NCBI GenBank assembly: GCA_003527225.1 | Contig: DPXQ01000104.1 | Span: 62,001 to 126,000, forward strand | Source: Rhizobium sp. | GTDB lineage: Bacteria; Pseudomonadota; Alphaproteobacteria; Rhizobiales; Rhizobiaceae | Reading direction: 5' to 3' | Length of the DNA: 64,000 nucleotides | Part shown: one piece after another, positions 28,687 through 36,696 of the stretch | Layout: every line of letters begins with the position of its first letter | Numbering within the stretch: position 1 is the first letter of the stretch | Position numbers and translations under genes: made by a program | Notes under the pieces: generated by a model | Told to the model about the DNA's origin: nothing | The model's input: the letters and a program-made list of their open reading frames with translations, nothing else | Databases searched by the model: none

Positions 28687-28778
28687 CGCAACACTCTTTA
28701 CAAGCTGATCATTTCAGACAAGGACGCCCCCATGAGAGCGTAGGTGAGAAGTCTACGGCGATAGCCTTACCAAGAAGT

Positions 28779-29576
28779 TTATGATGAATCATTTGTTGCC
28801 TCCGTTCGTCCAATTTTACGGAGCTGCGGGGCGACTCCGGCGCCGGGGCGAAGGGATGCTTCAATCTGGGCGCGGATGGCTTGGTCGATGCTGTTCCAGT
28901 CCCCGAGAAGCTTGCTCGAAAAGCGATAGAGAATGGTGAGGTCGCGACCGACGTGGATGTCTCGCTGGCAATCGCCGCTGCTGGTCGGTGTGCCTTTGTC
29001 CGGTATGATGCAGCGCACCGCGTAATCGGGCTGTCCGGGCTGGGGCGCCGTCAGCAGAACCTCCTTTCCGTAGCCGGTCTCGGATTTCAGGTGATGAAGC
29101 ACGAGGCCGTGCGGTCCCTTTTCGGCGGGACCGTCAAAGAGGTGCTGGTAGATCGGCTCCACCCTGCCAGACATGTCGCGCGACATCGTGCTTTGCGACA
29201 GCTGCACGAAGATCAAGCCATCCAATAGGTTGAGATCGTCGAAGCGGGCCCGGAAATCTCTGCTGTAACCGGTCATTTCCGGCCACAGGAAATAGAGGTC
29301 GACGCGTTCGGTTGCGCCGTTCTTGCGCTGCTCCTCGAAGCGCATGGTGTTCGCCGTGAGGCGCAGGCGGTCCTGGCCGATGGTGACGGTGAAGATTTCG
29401 GAACTGTCGGTATGACCGGCGAGGGACATCTGCTCGCCCATCCAGCGGCCGGTGATGCTGATGCCGCCGGACAGGGTGGCCAGCAAGGCCACGATCGCGG
29501 TCAGGATGTAGAGGAAGCGATTGGAAATGAGTGGCAGATGATCCGCTGCCTGCCCTTGAGGGGGTGGTCTATCCAT
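28779..29576 (-). CDS. Uncharacterised membrane-anchored protein
   Basis: A 265-residue protein with a short cytoplasmic N terminus, one transmembrane segment (about residues 20-45, FLYILTAIVALLATLSGGIS), and a periplasmic domain. The soluble part contains LYFLWPEMTGYSRDFRARFDD and a Cys pair (VRCII, GDCQRDI) that could form a disulfide. It resembles conserved rhizobial proteins of unknown function. It lies 92 bp upstream of dacF on the same strand, which only suggests an envelope role. Confidence 0.7.
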   Translation of the reverse strand: MDRPPPQGQAADHLPLISNRFLYILTAIVALLATLSGGISITGRWMGEQMSLAGHTDSSEIFTVTIGQDRLRLTANTMRFEEQRKNGATERVDLYFLWPEMTGYSRDFRARFDDLNLLDGLIFVQLSQSTMSRDMSGRVEPIYQHLFDGPAEKGPHGLVLHHLKSETGYGKEVLLTAPQPGQPDYAVRCIIPDKGTPTSSGDCQRDIHVGRDLTILYRFSSKLLGDWNSIDQAIRAQIEASLRPGAGVAPQLRKIGRTEATNDSS

Positions 29577-29900
29577 GGCTCGCCCTGTCCGGCCGGCAGT
29601 CTTTCATGCGGTCTTCTACGCGAGACAGGTCGCCATATCCCCTTTGGGCCGGCAAAGCTGCACAAAGTCCTGCGAAATCGATATCCCTGAAATACGTCTG
29701 TTATGGTTAATAGCCAGTAAAGTTGCGGTCGTATTCTTGCGCGGGACTTGCGCGCGCGATGGGCCGATCTGTGGAGTGCATCTGCAGACAAGTGAGCCGG
29801 TCCCGATTGAACGGGACCGGCTCGTGGCTCCGGTCGGGGGACGGGGTACGCGGGGGACGGACCGGGCCAGGGTTTGGCGGCGACTGTCGGCTGGCAGCGC
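29577..29900. other. 324-bp gap without a convincing gene; one strong hairpin
   Basis: Possible reading frames here have no recognisable domain, and none has a good ribosome site. The only clear structure is the 12-bp stem at 29794-29823. The part next to 29576 must contain the promoter of the leftward membrane protein gene. Confidence 0.6.
29794..29823 (-). terminator. Strong hairpin downstream of the transglutaminase-like gene
   Basis: GAGCCGGTCCCG pairs perfectly with CGGGACCGGCTC (12 bp, 6-nt loop). It lies 78 nt beyond the stop of the gene at 29901-30512. No T-run follows on either strand, so it is either an mRNA 3'-end stabiliser or a non-canonical terminator. Confidence 0.5.
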
Positions 29901-30512
29901 CTAGTTCTTGTTCACGCTACCGACAGCAGTGGCGCGTCCGTCCTGAAGTTTGACCCAGCGACCTGGATCGTCCGAAGACTGGCGCTTCAGGTAGGTATAT
30001 TCCGTATCGGACCAGAGCAGCACCTTGTTGCGCATGTTGTCGAGAATGAAATCCCCGTGGTCGGTCCGCACGGTCAGGACGGCGTGACCCTCGCCATTCG
30101 GCTGCAGGACAACGGTCATCAGCAGGTCCGAGGGCGAAAAGCCGCGGTCGATCAGCATTCTCCGCTTCAGGAGCGCATAATCCTCGCAGTCGCCGACCGT
30201 TCGTGGATAGGCCCAACGCTCCTCGACTCCGTAGATATCCTGATCCGTCAGCGGCTGGATGGACGTATTGACCGTGTAATTGACGTCCAGGATTTCCTGC
30301 CATCCGTCTTGCGTCAGTGCAATCGGTCCAATATTCGCGTAATGCCCGCTGCATTCGGCCGAATAGGTCTTGCAGAACTCGTAATGGCCGATCGGCGGAT
30401 TCGCCTTGCCGACAATGCTCATGTTCGAAGGTAGCGCCGATGCGGGCAGCGCCAGCGCGCCCGACACGATGGCGGTCAGTATTCCGATACCCAGATGTTT
30501 TCTTATTGTCAT
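29901..30512 (-). CDS. Transglutaminase-like cysteine protease (BTLCP, peptidase C93)
   Basis: A 203-residue exported protein with a signal peptide ending near PASALP. The bacterial transglutaminase-like cysteine proteinase triad is visible: Cys109 in VGDCEDYALLKR, His143 in GHAVLTV, and an Asp at 154 or 158 in GDFILDN. Related periplasmic proteins include LapG, which cleaves adhesins, but stand-alone rhizobial members lack an assigned substrate. No LapD- or adhesin-like gene is adjacent. The upstream DNA is unusually AT-rich. Confidence 0.88.
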   Translation of the reverse strand: MTIRKHLGIGILTAIVSGALALPASALPSNMSIVGKANPPIGHYEFCKTYSAECSGHYANIGPIALTQDGWQEILDVNYTVNTSIQPLTDQDIYGVEERWAYPRTVGDCEDYALLKRRMLIDRGFSPSDLLMTVVLQPNGEGHAVLTVRTDHGDFILDNMRNKVLLWSDTEYTYLKRQSSDDPGRWVKLQDGRATAVGSVNKN

Positions 30513-30751
30513 TGGTTATCTCCCCGTGTTGGGAAGACAATGGCACGGATATTTTTATCTCTCGCAAAGCACCGAAGTAAAAAACGAAGTTTAATAGAGT
30601 TAAATAGAACGAAAACAAGAATAAAATGAGTATAAAATGCGACATATATTTTAGGAAAATTTGGCTAAAATTGTAGCTGTTCGGTTGTGGTCGGGGTGTC
30701 GGCTGGTTGCAGTTCAACTGGCGTTGCGCGGCAAGCTATTGATAATAAAAA

Positions 30752-30912
30752 TGAAAATGGCCGCTATTGCTGCGGGGAGGGGCCGACGCTTTCGTCCGTG
30801 TGGGACTGCCCCGCAGCAACAGGCAAAGGGTGCTGAACTGTCTGGGCGCAAGATGCTGGGGGAAGAGGTGTGCTATCCGGCAAATTCGGCCAACTGGCGC
30901 CCAGATTTTTTT
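30752..30912 (+). ncRNA. Candidate structured small RNA
   Basis: In the 537-bp gap between the transglutaminase-like gene and the PilZ gene, two stems follow each other. Stem 1 is TTGCTGCGGGG (30767-30777) with CCCCGCAGCAA (30809-30819), a perfect 11 bp enclosing a small GACG/CGTC hairpin. Stem 2 is CTGGGCGC (30842-30849) with GCGCCCAG (30897-30904), directly followed by A and seven Ts. A GATAAT (30741-30746) could be a -10 box, giving an RNA of about 160 nt; no good -35 is seen. No gene follows on this strand before 31 kb. No known RNA family was recognised, and the opposite strand cannot be excluded. Confidence 0.4.
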
Positions 30913-31049
30913 CGTACTGCCAAAAGTTTTTTCGGCAGATGCGACTGCGCTTCTGAATGGTTCCGATAGCGGCCGGATACACAAGCGCGCGGCGGTGCTG
31001 GCCGCGTCTGAAGGGGGGGGCGGTCGTCCGGTCCTTTACCGCCGGACGC

Positions 31050-31661
31050 TCAGAGAAACTCGGTAAGAGCTTCGCGCGATTGCAGCGTCAGGAACTCGAT
31101 CGCCACGCCTTCGAGGAAATGGCGCACGACGCGGCCGCGCATATTGCCGAGGCGAACGGCGGTACCGATCGGAGGGCGTATATCGATGTCGACAGCAGCG
31201 CCTGAAAGTGAAAGGTCCATGAGGCGGCAGGGGTAGCGCCGACCGTCGTCGAGGACGAGTTCCGCGCGGGTGTTGCGCGGCGTCAGTCGGTCGTGGCGGC
31301 GGTCTTCCGGCAGGCCCAGTTCGTGCTTGTTCGCGATCCAGGTGAGCTGCGCGGCGAGTTTTTCGCGTTTGCGCCCCGTAGCGACAATGGACATCACGAA
31401 GCCGTCTTCTGTCATCTTGATGACATTGCCTTCGAGTCGTCCGAGGTGATCGATATAGGCGATCACCTTCTCGCCTGGCCGTGGGCGCCCGGCGCATGCG
31501 AAGCGTACGTCGCCCGGCGACATGTCCACGACCATGCAGACATACTCGTCGTAGTTGGCGAGCATCAACCGCCCCTGCAGGCTGACGGCGACGCGCTGAA
31601 ACGCCCTCCGACCTGCGGGAGAGGCTGCAATGCCGGTCTGCGATGCCTGAGAGGAAAACAT
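31050..31661 (-). CDS. Tandem PilZ domain protein
   Basis: A 203-residue soluble protein with two PilZ-like units. The first has RRAFQRVAV and VDMSPGDV (residues ~18-55). The second has RRHDRLTPR and the complete c-di-GMP pattern DLSLSGAAVD (residues ~121-165). The second matches the RxxxR...D/NxSxxG consensus well; the first lacks the final Gly of the motif. It probably responds to cyclic di-GMP, and the output is unknown. It is divergent from the candidate sRNA and rhomboid gene. Confidence 0.85.
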   Translation of the reverse strand: MFSSQASQTGIAASPAGRRAFQRVAVSLQGRLMLANYDEYVCMVVDMSPGDVRFACAGRPRPGEKVIAYIDHLGRLEGNVIKMTEDGFVMSIVATGRKREKLAAQLTWIANKHELGLPEDRRHDRLTPRNTRAELVLDDGRRYPCRLMDLSLSGAAVDIDIRPPIGTAVRLGNMRGRVVRHFLEGVAIEFLTLQSREALTEFL

Positions 31662-31725
31662 GGCAACATTTCTGGACGATTTCGCTATGGTTAAATCCTT
31701 ACGCCCAAGCCGTTAACAGAAGGTT

Positions 31726-31754
31726 TTGCAGATCCTGGCGAAAAGCGGCATATC
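31726..31754 (+). promoter_or_regulatory. Predicted promoter of the candidate sRNA at 31761
   Basis: TTGCAG (31726-31731) and CATATC (31749-31754) are separated by exactly 17 bp. This fits a housekeeping promoter with a start site near 31761. Both hexamers deviate from consensus. Confidence 0.4.
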
Positions 31755-31760
31755 GGAGCT

Positions 31761-31929
31761 CCCGCTTGCGGTTAAGGATGTTTTCCGGTCTCCGTTGCGT
31801 GGTGGGTAGGTTTGTGGCAAACGCAGGTCAATGCGAATTGAAGGCTCTCCTTCAGCACCGACTGTCGGGCACGGGTGTAACCCGCGGGGCTCGAACGGCC
31901 GTCCGGCTCTCCCCGGACGGCTTTTTTTT
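31761..31929 (+). ncRNA. Candidate small RNA or rhomboid leader with intrinsic terminator
   Basis: The segment between a predicted promoter and a textbook terminator contains no gene but several hairpins: GTTTG-TGG-CAAAC, GAAGG-CTCT-CCTTC and CGGGT-GTA-ACCCG, then the terminator GCCGTCCGG-CTCTCC-CCGGACGGC with eight Ts. The predicted length is about 169 nt. Because the terminator is 54 nt before the rhomboid ATG and the upstream PilZ gene is on the other strand, an independent sRNA is the simplest reading. A leader with conditional termination is the alternative. No Rfam family was recognised. Confidence 0.55.
31898..31929 (+). terminator. Intrinsic terminator upstream of the rhomboid gene
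   Basis: A perfect 9-bp GC-rich stem (GCCGTCCGG / CCGGACGGC) with a 6-nt loop is followed directly by TTTTTTTT. It is the clearest intrinsic terminator in the window, and there is no protein gene on this strand for it to terminate. Confidence 0.9.
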
Positions 31930-31983
31930 GACCTTTCCCTGCTGTATGCCTCTGGGAATATTTCGCGAAAGGTATGCAGAGAC

Positions 31984-32739
31984 ATGGATGAGATGCCCAC
32001 CCGCCCCCCGGGTGACGATCCGCGCGGCGAAGATCAATCCGGTCGTGAGGTCGAGCGCGTTCCGGTCTTCAACCTCCCGTCAGGCATCCTCTATGCGCTT
32101 GGCTTCCTGGCCTTGGTCTATTTTGTGCAGTCGGTGATATTGTCGCCGGCTTCGGCCGAGTGGCTCGCTGTCGAGTTCGGCTTCTCGCCGCTGCGCTACG
32201 TCTACGGCTTTTCCGATCAGGGTCTCGAATGGCTGTGGACGCCGGTTACCTATTCCTTCCTCCATGGCAGCCTGGAACATCTCGGCTTCAACGGCCTTTG
32301 GCTGGCCGCGTTCGGGACGCCGGTTCTGCGGCGGATAGGCGTCGCCCGCTTCGTAGCTCTATGGATCGTCTCTGCGGCGGGGGGGGCACTCCTCCATGCC
32401 CTCGTGAATTGGGGTCAGCCGACCTTGATGATTGGTGCGTCCGGGGTCATCTCGGCGCTGATGGGGGCCGCGTGCCGCTTCGCATTTGGCGGCAGGGGTC
32501 GTATCGTAGGGCGGCATGCCGGCGTTGCAGTACCGCGGCTGACAATCGTCGAATCTCTGCAGCAGCGCACAGTGGTGGTATTTATCGCCTTATGGCTGTT
32601 CGGCAATCTTCTATTCGCCCTTGGCCTGCCGCTTCTGGGTGAATATTCCGGGGCAATCGCCTGGGATGCACACATTGGCGGCTTCCTGGTCGGATTCCTT
32701 GGATTCGCCCTGTTCGACCGGCCTCGACGGGCGTCGTGA
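31984..32739 (+). CDS. Rhomboid family intramembrane serine protease
   Basis: A 251-residue membrane protein with about six hydrophobic segments. It shows the rhomboid features HLGFNGLWLAAFG, the catalytic Ser in MIGASGVISALMGA (GASG) and the catalytic His in WDAHIGGFLVGF. The N-terminal ~25 residues are acidic and hydrophilic. The ATG at 31984 is used because the upstream in-frame extension crosses the terminator. Substrates are unknown. Confidence 0.92.
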   Translation: MDEMPTRPPGDDPRGEDQSGREVERVPVFNLPSGILYALGFLALVYFVQSVILSPASAEWLAVEFGFSPLRYVYGFSDQGLEWLWTPVTYSFLHGSLEHLGFNGLWLAAFGTPVLRRIGVARFVALWIVSAAGGALLHALVNWGQPTLMIGASGVISALMGAACRFAFGGRGRIVGRHAGVAVPRLTIVESLQQRTVVVFIALWLFGNLLFALGLPLLGEYSGAIAWDAHIGGFLVGFLGFALFDRPRRAS

Positions 32740-32932
32740 CGGCGCGCAAGGGCGTTCCGCGCCCGGCAGCTTTGATGGAAATTCTCGATGTGGTTCTGGC
32801 ATTTGCCGCCCGGTCGCAGATGTTGCAATCTTAGCCGAATAGGGGCACCATTTTAGGTGTTCGGCTGCCGTTGCAGGGGAGGCGCGGCGGGTACGTGCAT
32901 TGAATGCGGAGATATCCGCAGAGGAGGAGCAT

Positions 32933-33367
32933 ATGTCTGCGACTGCCAGGAGCATACTTGAGGAAAAGGGCCGCAAAGTCGTCACCATTGGCCCAGATGC
33001 CACCCTTGCCGAAGCCGTGCGCGTATTGGAGGAGAACCGTATCGGCTCGGTCGTCGTCGTCGACAAGGAAAGCCGCGTCGTCGGCATCTTGACGGAGCGC
33101 GATGTGGTCCGGGCCATCGGGCGAACCGGTTCGGCCAGTCTTGGCCAGGCGGTTGCGTTGTTGATGACGGTCGATGTCTATCGCTGCAACGAGAGCGCTA
33201 CCGCGAACGAATTGATGGAAGTAATGACCGGTCGTCGTTTCCGTCATGTTCCGGTCGAGGAAGGTGGCAAGCTGTGCGGCATTATCTCGATCGGTGACGT
33301 TGTCAAATCGCGCATCCGCGAGATCGAGATCGAGACTGAGCAGATCAAGGCCTATATCGCCGGCTGA
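32933..33367 (+). CDS. CBS domain-containing protein
   Basis: A 144-residue protein made almost wholly of a CBS pair: VVTIGPDATLAEAVRVLEEN with GILTERDVVRAI, and VYRCNESATANELMEVMT with GIISIGDVVKSRI. Such stand-alone Bateman modules bind adenosyl nucleotides and regulate partner proteins. The ATG at 32933 has a strong GAGGAGGAGC ribosome site. The partner is not evident from neighbours. Confidence 0.9.
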   Translation: MSATARSILEEKGRKVVTIGPDATLAEAVRVLEENRIGSVVVVDKESRVVGILTERDVVRAIGRTGSASLGQAVALLMTVDVYRCNESATANELMEVMTGRRFRHVPVEEGGKLCGIISIGDVVKSRIREIEIETEQIKAYIAG

Positions 33368-33413
33368 TCAGATCAGGTGCATGTCGGCGGGACGCGTCTG
33401 CTTCCCGGCTGTC

Positions 33414-34373
33414 TCAGCGCGCATAGGCGTCCTGCATCCGCTTGAGTTCGCCAAGTCGTGCCTTGGCCTCATCGTAGCCACGATCGATCGCCTCTCCGGC
33501 CCGGTGAAACTCTGAAAGTCCGATGTCGTTGACGCGTGGCTGTAGCGCCAGGTCCGGCGGATCGCCCGCGAGCCGGGCGCGTGAGATGCGGTCCTGGATG
33601 ATGTTGAAGGCCTGGACCATGACGCTGGTCATGCCGATCCGGCCGCCGCCTCTGGGCGCCTCGGACGCGTCTGGATGGAGAGCGGAGGCCTTGTGCTTGA
33701 CGACTGCCGAGCGACCGAAGAGATCGTAGTGAAGGTTCACGGCCATTACCAGCGGCTGTTCATAGGCGCGGCAGACCGAAACCGGAACGGGATTGACGAG
33801 CGCGCCGTCGATCAGTGTACGGTTGTTGCATTGAACCGGCTCGAAAATGCCCGGAAGCGCGTAGGAAGCGCGAAGCGCCGTGATCAGGTGTCCTCCGTCG
33901 ATCCAGACTTCATGGCCGCTGTTCAGTTCGGCGGCCACGGCCACGAAGGGTTTCGGCAGGTCCTCGATCATCAGCCCCTGCAAGTGTTCCTGCATCCGCT
34001 TGGTGAGCCGCATGCCGCCAAGCAATCCGCCGCCGCCGATCGTCAGGTCGAGGAGCGAGGCGATCCGGCGCATAGTCAGCGAGCGCGCGAAAAGTTCGAG
34101 TTCGTCGAGTTTGCCGGCCAGATAGCAGCCGCCGACCAGGGCGCCGATCGACGTGCCGGCGATCATACCGACTTCGATGCCTGCTTCGTCCAGCGCTCTC
34201 AACACGCCGATATGCGCCCATCCGCGCGCCGCGCCACCGCCCAGCGCAAGTGCGATTTTTGTCTTCTTCGGTGGTTCGGGTGCGGTGATTGGTTCGGCGA
34301 TTATGGGGGGCTGTCCGCCCGGCTGGACCGGTCGCGCGCCAACGGCATTGCCCTTCAGACTCCAGTTCAGCAT
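33414..34373 (-). CDS. Patatin-like phospholipase family protein (RssA-like)
   Basis: A 319-residue hydrolase. The oxyanion motif is LGGGAARGWAHIGVLRAL near residue 45, the nucleophile Ser is in GTSIGALVGG (GxSxG), and the catalytic Asp is in IDGALVNPVPV (DGA). The N terminus is a short Pro-rich stretch. It is a cytoplasmic or membrane-associated lipase-like protein of unknown substrate, 106 bp downstream of hisI on the same strand. Confidence 0.9.
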   Translation of the reverse strand: MLNWSLKGNAVGARPVQPGGQPPIIAEPITAPEPPKKTKIALALGGGAARGWAHIGVLRALDEAGIEVGMIAGTSIGALVGGCYLAGKLDELELFARSLTMRRIASLLDLTIGGGGLLGGMRLTKRMQEHLQGLMIEDLPKPFVAVAAELNSGHEVWIDGGHLITALRASYALPGIFEPVQCNNRTLIDGALVNPVPVSVCRAYEQPLVMAVNLHYDLFGRSAVVKHKASALHPDASEAPRGGGRIGMTSVMVQAFNIIQDRISRARLAGDPPDLALQPRVNDIGLSEFHRAGEAIDRGYDEAKARLGELKRMQDAYAR

Positions 34374-34479
34374 CTACGCACACCCTTTTGGCTGAACACT
34401 CCCAGCGCCTCATTAAGGCACCGGATGCTTACCATTTCGTTTAGTGGCGGTTCACGGATGTTCTGGACTGGTTCTGCTC

Positions 34480-34941
34480 TTAGCTCTTGTCAGTCCTGCC
34501 GTAGACCGCTTTCGGATCGAAGTGCCGCTCATTATCGGTTATTTCAAGGCGCGCTTCGCCGTTCACGGCCGCAACAGTACGATAGAAGCAGGACCGTCGG
34601 CCAGTATGGCAGGTGGCGTCGTGTCCCGCGACCTCGACCTTCAGCCAGACGGCGTCCTGGTCGCAATCGGTACGCATTTCCTTGACCGTCTGCAGGTTGC
34701 CGGATGTTTCACCCTTCTTCCAAATCATATCTCGTGACCGGCTGTAATAGTGGGCGATTCCGGTGTCGATGGTCAGCGCCAGCGCTTCGGCGTTCATATG
34801 CGCGACCATCAGCAACTCGCCGTCGCGGCTGTCGGTGACGACGGCAGTCAAAAGACCGTTGGCATCGAATTTCGGCGTGAAATCGCCATCAGCCTCAAGC
34901 GAATTCTTGTCCGCCGGAGGCGATTTGAAGGCAGTGACCAT
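34480..34941 (-). CDS. hisI: Phosphoribosyl-AMP cyclohydrolase
   Basis: A 153-residue enzyme for the third step of histidine synthesis. Hallmarks are [34 protein letters not shown], the metal site [11 protein letters not shown] and the Cys-containing [11 protein letters not shown]. The ATG at 34941 gives the usual length for the stand-alone alphaproteobacterial HisI; upstream in-frame sequence overlaps folE and is not part of it. It starts 29 bp after folE. Confidence 0.96.
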   Translation of the reverse strand: MVTAFKSPPADKNSLEADGDFTPKFDANGLLTAVVTDSRDGELLMVAHMNAEALALTIDTGIAHYYSRSRDMIWKKGETSGNLQTVKEMRTDCDQDAVWLKVEVAGHDATCHTGRRSCFYRTVAAVNGEARLEITDNERHFDPKAVYGRTDKS

Positions 34942-34970
34942 TGTCTTGTTCCGAGAAGGAGAGGGCGCCG

Positions 34971-35576
34971 TTACCGGCCGCGCACCATCGACATGAAGCG
35001 GGCCTGTTCGGAAGCGTTGTCCTTGAAGACCCCGGTAAACGTCGTCGTCAAAGTCGTCGAGCCGGATTTCTGCACGCCGCGCATAGCCATGCACATATGT
35101 TCGGCCTCCACGAATACGGCAACGCCGTGAGGACTGAGGCTGTCGTTGATGGCGGTCGCGATCTGGGCGGTCATGGCTTCCTGCGTCTGCAGCCGGCGGG
35201 CGAAAACCTCGACGACACGGGCGATCTTGGACAGACCGAGGACGCGTCCTGCTGGCAGATAGGCGACATGCGCCTTGCCGATAACGGGGAGCATGTGATG
35301 TTCGCAATGGGAGAAGAAGGGGATGTCCCGGACGAGCACGATATCGTTGTATCCAGCGACCTCTTCGAAGGTGGTACCAAGAACCTCGTCGATATCGGCA
35401 TCATAGCCGGCAAAAAGCTCGCTATAGGCTTTGACGACGCGCTTCGGCGTGTCGAGAAGTCCCTCGCGATCGGGATTGTCGCCCGCCCAGCGCAGCAGCA
35501 CGCGAACGGCTTCTTCCGCTTCCTCGCGGCTCGGCCGCACTGTGCCCTGCGACAGCTTCTTGACGATTGCGTCCAT
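34971..35576 (-). CDS. folE: GTP cyclohydrolase I FolE
   Basis: A 201-residue enzyme that makes dihydroneopterin triphosphate for folate. It carries [17 protein letters not shown], the zinc-binding [15 protein letters not shown], and [16 protein letters not shown]. The start at 35576 (MDAIVKKL) has GGGAGG 8 nt upstream and matches rhizobial FolE. An upstream ATG at 35654 (MSRVTHL) would add 26 residues but its ribosome site is too distant. FolE and hisI are probably co-transcribed. Confidence 0.95.
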   Translation of the reverse strand: MDAIVKKLSQGTVRPSREEAEEAVRVLLRWAGDNPDREGLLDTPKRVVKAYSELFAGYDADIDEVLGTTFEEVAGYNDIVLVRDIPFFSHCEHHMLPVIGKAHVAYLPAGRVLGLSKIARVVEVFARRLQTQEAMTAQIATAINDSLSPHGVAVFVEAEHMCMAMRGVQKSGSTTLTTTFTGVFKDNASEQARFMSMVRGR

Positions 35577-35714
35577 GCCTTTGGCCTCCCGGTCCGTCGC
35601 CTGCGGGACGGTCTGCTGTGTCTTCTCCGCCTGTAAATGCGTAACTCGGCTCATAATGGCAAGCCCATTCCTTCGTGATTGTTCATTCGCTTGACGCGAG
35701 CGCTCTTGTTTTCT

Positions 35715-35743
35715 TTGGACCGCAATCGCACTTCTTATATAGT
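35715..35743 (+). promoter_or_regulatory. Predicted housekeeping promoter for the IscU-like gene
   Basis: TTGGAC (35715-35720) and TATAGT (35738-35743) are separated by exactly 17 bp, placing a start site near 35750, about 100 nt before the ATG at 35854. Confidence 0.55.
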
Positions 35744-35853
35744 AAAGCATTGCAGTATGGGAAGGAACGAGGGTGCGACACACCGTTGCCGATATGCGGA
35801 CAATCCTTCCGGAATGCCATTGTTAACATCGCCTGCCGGGAGTTCGATCGCGC

Positions 35854-36303
35854 ATGGACGACATCTATAACAGCAAGATCCTGGAGTTTGCCGGCAATAT
35901 CGAGCGCACCGGCAACCTGCCCGACGCGGATGCGAGTTCGGAAAAACACTCCAAGCTCTGCGGCTCGAAGGTCAAGGTTTATCTGAAGATGGATGGCGGC
36001 ATGGTCACCGATTTTGCCCACGAAGTGAAGGCATGCGCCCTCGGTCAGGCATCATCGTCGATCATGGCGCGCCATGTTGTCGGCGCGAGCGCCGGGGAGC
36101 TTCGCAAGGCACGGGAAGATATGCTGGCCATGCTGAAGACCGGTGGCGACGGACCGACCGGCCGCTTCGAGGACATGCGCTTCCTCCAGCCCGTGAAGGA
36201 CTACAAGGCGCGCCACGCTTCCACAATGCTGACATTTGACGCGGTGGTCGATGCCATAGACCAGATCGAGGCCCGGCAAGCGGCCGATGCCGTGGCGGGC
36301 TGA
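35854..36303 (+). CDS. IscU/SufU-like iron-sulfur scaffold family protein lacking the third Cys
   Basis: A 149-residue NifU-N/IscU-like protein. The first cluster Cys (KLCGSKVKV) and second (KACALGQASSS) are in place. The usual Asp after the first Cys is Ser, and the third Cys region reads YKARHASTML, where a Cys is expected. Relatives in rhizobia are annotated as Fe-S assembly scaffolds, but the missing ligand makes canonical scaffold activity uncertain. It lies 5 bp before yidD. Confidence 0.85.
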   Translation: MDDIYNSKILEFAGNIERTGNLPDADASSEKHSKLCGSKVKVYLKMDGGMVTDFAHEVKACALGQASSSIMARHVVGASAGELRKAREDMLAMLKTGGDGPTGRFEDMRFLQPVKDYKARHASTMLTFDAVVDAIDQIEARQAADAVAG

Positions 36304-36308
36304 CGCGA

Positions 36309-36692
36309 ATGTGCGACGATCACGGCTGCGGCGGCGACCACGGTGAGCCGAAGCCGAAGTCACGCTCCCGCAACTATAGCGGCCCGTTTCGCAAGACGCC
36401 CGACCGGCTCCTGGGCATGGGGCTCATCCGTCTCTATCAGTTGACGCTCTCAGGCTTCATCGGCAATTCATGCCGCCACATGCCGACCTGCTCGGAATAT
36501 GGTTATGAAGCGATTGCGCGCCATGGCCTTTGGACTGGCGGATTCCTCACACTCTTCCGTGTCGGGCGCTGCGGGCCAGGTGGTACCTGGGGTTTCGATC
36601 CTGTGCCGGAGAATCTCGATGAACGCTATGTCTGGTGGGCGCCGTGGCGCTACTGGAGGATCGGTCTGCACAAATCGGATATCAACAGGTGA
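36309..36692 (+). CDS. yidD: Membrane protein insertion efficiency factor YidD
   Basis: A 127-residue YidD protein with the core LIRLYQLTLSGFIGNSCRHMPTCSEYGYEAI split over a short span and RCGPGGTWGFDPVP. YidD assists YidC-dependent membrane protein insertion. Here it has a ~30-residue N-terminal extension with Cys and His (CDDHGCGGDH) not seen in short YidD, and it is not next to yidC, rpmH or rnpA. It shares a transcript with the IscU-like gene. Confidence 0.94.
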   Translation: MCDDHGCGGDHGEPKPKSRSRNYSGPFRKTPDRLLGMGLIRLYQLTLSGFIGNSCRHMPTCSEYGYEAIARHGLWTGGFLTLFRVGRCGPGGTWGFDPVPENLDERYVWWAPWRYWRIGLHKSDINR

Positions 36693-36696
36693 ATCG

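Noticed and set aside
27214..28743. 509-codon open frame antisense to the D,D-carboxypeptidase gene
   Set aside because: It has no domain, its composition is typical of an antisense shadow in high-GC DNA, and the opposite strand has complete catalytic motifs.
29575..29904. Possible 109-codon gene in the gap before the transglutaminase-like gene
   Set aside because: It has no ribosome site and no domain, and it includes a perfect 12-bp hairpin that fits a regulatory structure better.
30752..30912. 6S RNA, SRP RNA or tmRNA at the 30.8-kb RNA candidate
   Set aside because: The ends do not pair with each other as in 6S RNA, the SRP core tetraloop region is absent, and no tRNA-like end of tmRNA is seen.
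32760..32800. Possible sigma-54 promoter before the CBS gene (TGGCATTTGC)
   Set aside because: The GG and GC elements are not separated by the required spacing.
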